From Desulfocurvus sp. (lineage in GTDB: Bacteria > Desulfobacterota > Desulfovibrionia > Desulfovibrionales > Desulfovibrionaceae): a stretch of DNA of 7,296 nucleotides. Location: contig NZ_JALNWM010000182.1 in the NCBI RefSeq assembly GCF_023230885.1, positions 1 through 7,296 on the forward strand. Reading direction: 5' to 3'. The notes under the pieces were generated by a model. That model saw only the letters and a list, made by a program, of their open reading frames with translations. It was not told where the DNA came from and ran no database searches. The position numbers and the translations under genes were made by a program. Shown in pieces: positions 7,094 through 7,296 of the stretch; position 1 is the stretch's first letter, and every line of letters starts with the position of its first letter.

Positions 7094-7135
7094 GACGCCC
7101 GGGTCGAATCCCCGCAAGGATTCGGCCCGGGCGTC
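7094..7135. terminator. Long hairpin between slyX and the convergent gene
   Basis: Arms of 18 bases (7094-7111 and 7118-7135) pair throughout apart from one position that forms a G-U wobble, around a 6-base loop. It is the longest inverted repeat seen in the window. It lies 49 bases after the slyX stop and 19 bases beyond the stop of the minus-strand gene, so it could serve both convergent transcripts. No T-run follows on either side, which is unusual for an intrinsic terminator; the hairpin may instead protect 3' ends. Confidence 0.6.
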
Positions 7136-7154
7136 ATGGCGCCGTGGCCCCGGG

Positions 7155-7296
7155 CTACGGGCAGGTCGCGCCTGCGGCGTAGGCTGTAAAGCCGGGTATG
7201 GCGTCGAGGATGCCCTCTTCCTTGAGCCGGGAGTGTAGAAGGGTGCTGTCGTAGGAACTGAGGTTGTACTTGTACTTCTTTTGGGGGAAGGCGGAG
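7155..7296 (-). CDS. C-terminal end of an unidentified protein (partial)
   Basis: Reading leftward from 7295, 46 codons run without interruption to a TAG at 7157-7155. The translation includes FPQKKYKYNLSSYDSTLLHS, then RLKEEGILDAIPGF and a short tail ending ATCP. About 37 of 46 codons end in G or C, and the composition is that of a normal soluble protein, so this is very probably the 3' end of a real gene entering from the right. I do not recognise the family. It is convergent with slyX and shares the hairpin at 7094-7135. Confidence 0.6.
   Translation of the reverse strand, partial: SAFPQKKYKYNLSSYDSTLLHSRLKEEGILDAIPGFTAYAAGATCP

Noticed and set aside
7102..7111. tRNA T-loop-like GGTCGAATCC
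   Set aside because: It lacks one T of the usual GGTTCGAATCC and has no acceptor, D or anticodon arms around it. It is explained as one arm of the 7094-7135 hairpin.

Overview
The window is very GC-rich and its genes use G or C at most third codon positions. The proteins most resemble those of Desulfovibrio-like bacteria (Desulfobacterota), including a folate-dependent TrmFO, a periplasmic-sensor/PAS histidine kinase, a calcium-loop protein and a sigma-54 promoter. This placement is by eye, without a database search. No rRNA, tRNA, CRISPR array, insertion sequence or prophage gene was seen. The region looks like ordinary chromosome.

Layout. Positions 1-90 (minus) hold the first 30 codons of a membrane protein cut by the window edge. 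Positions 91-495 carry no convincing gene but contain small dyads. Positions 496-2613 (minus) encode a membrane sensor histidine kinase with a periplasmic solute-binding domain and a PAS domain. Positions 2720-3319 (minus) encode a small cytoplasmic protein with an EF-hand-type calcium loop, preceded by a near-consensus sigma-54 promoter (3379-3394). Positions 3482-4444 (minus) encode an Opp/Dpp-type ABC transporter ATPase without any permease or binding-protein gene beside it.

A 70-bp divergent intergenic region (4445-4514), with promoter candidates facing both ways, separates that ATPase from a plus-strand cluster. The cluster is a cysteine-rich DUF3795 protein (4515-4985), the tRNA m5U54 methyltransferase TrmFO (4985-6325), an EVE-domain protein (6322-6804) and SlyX (6838-7044). 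The first three overlap by 1 and 4 bases, so they are probably translationally coupled. TrmFO and the EVE protein both point to nucleic-acid modification. A near-perfect 18-bp hairpin (7094-7135) follows slyX and lies between it and the C-terminal end of a convergent, unidentified minus-strand gene (7155-7296).

No clearly new multi-gene system was found. The points most worth checking are the sigma-54-driven calcium-loop gene, the coupling of the DUF3795 protein to TrmFO and EVE, and the isolated Opp/Dpp ATPase.
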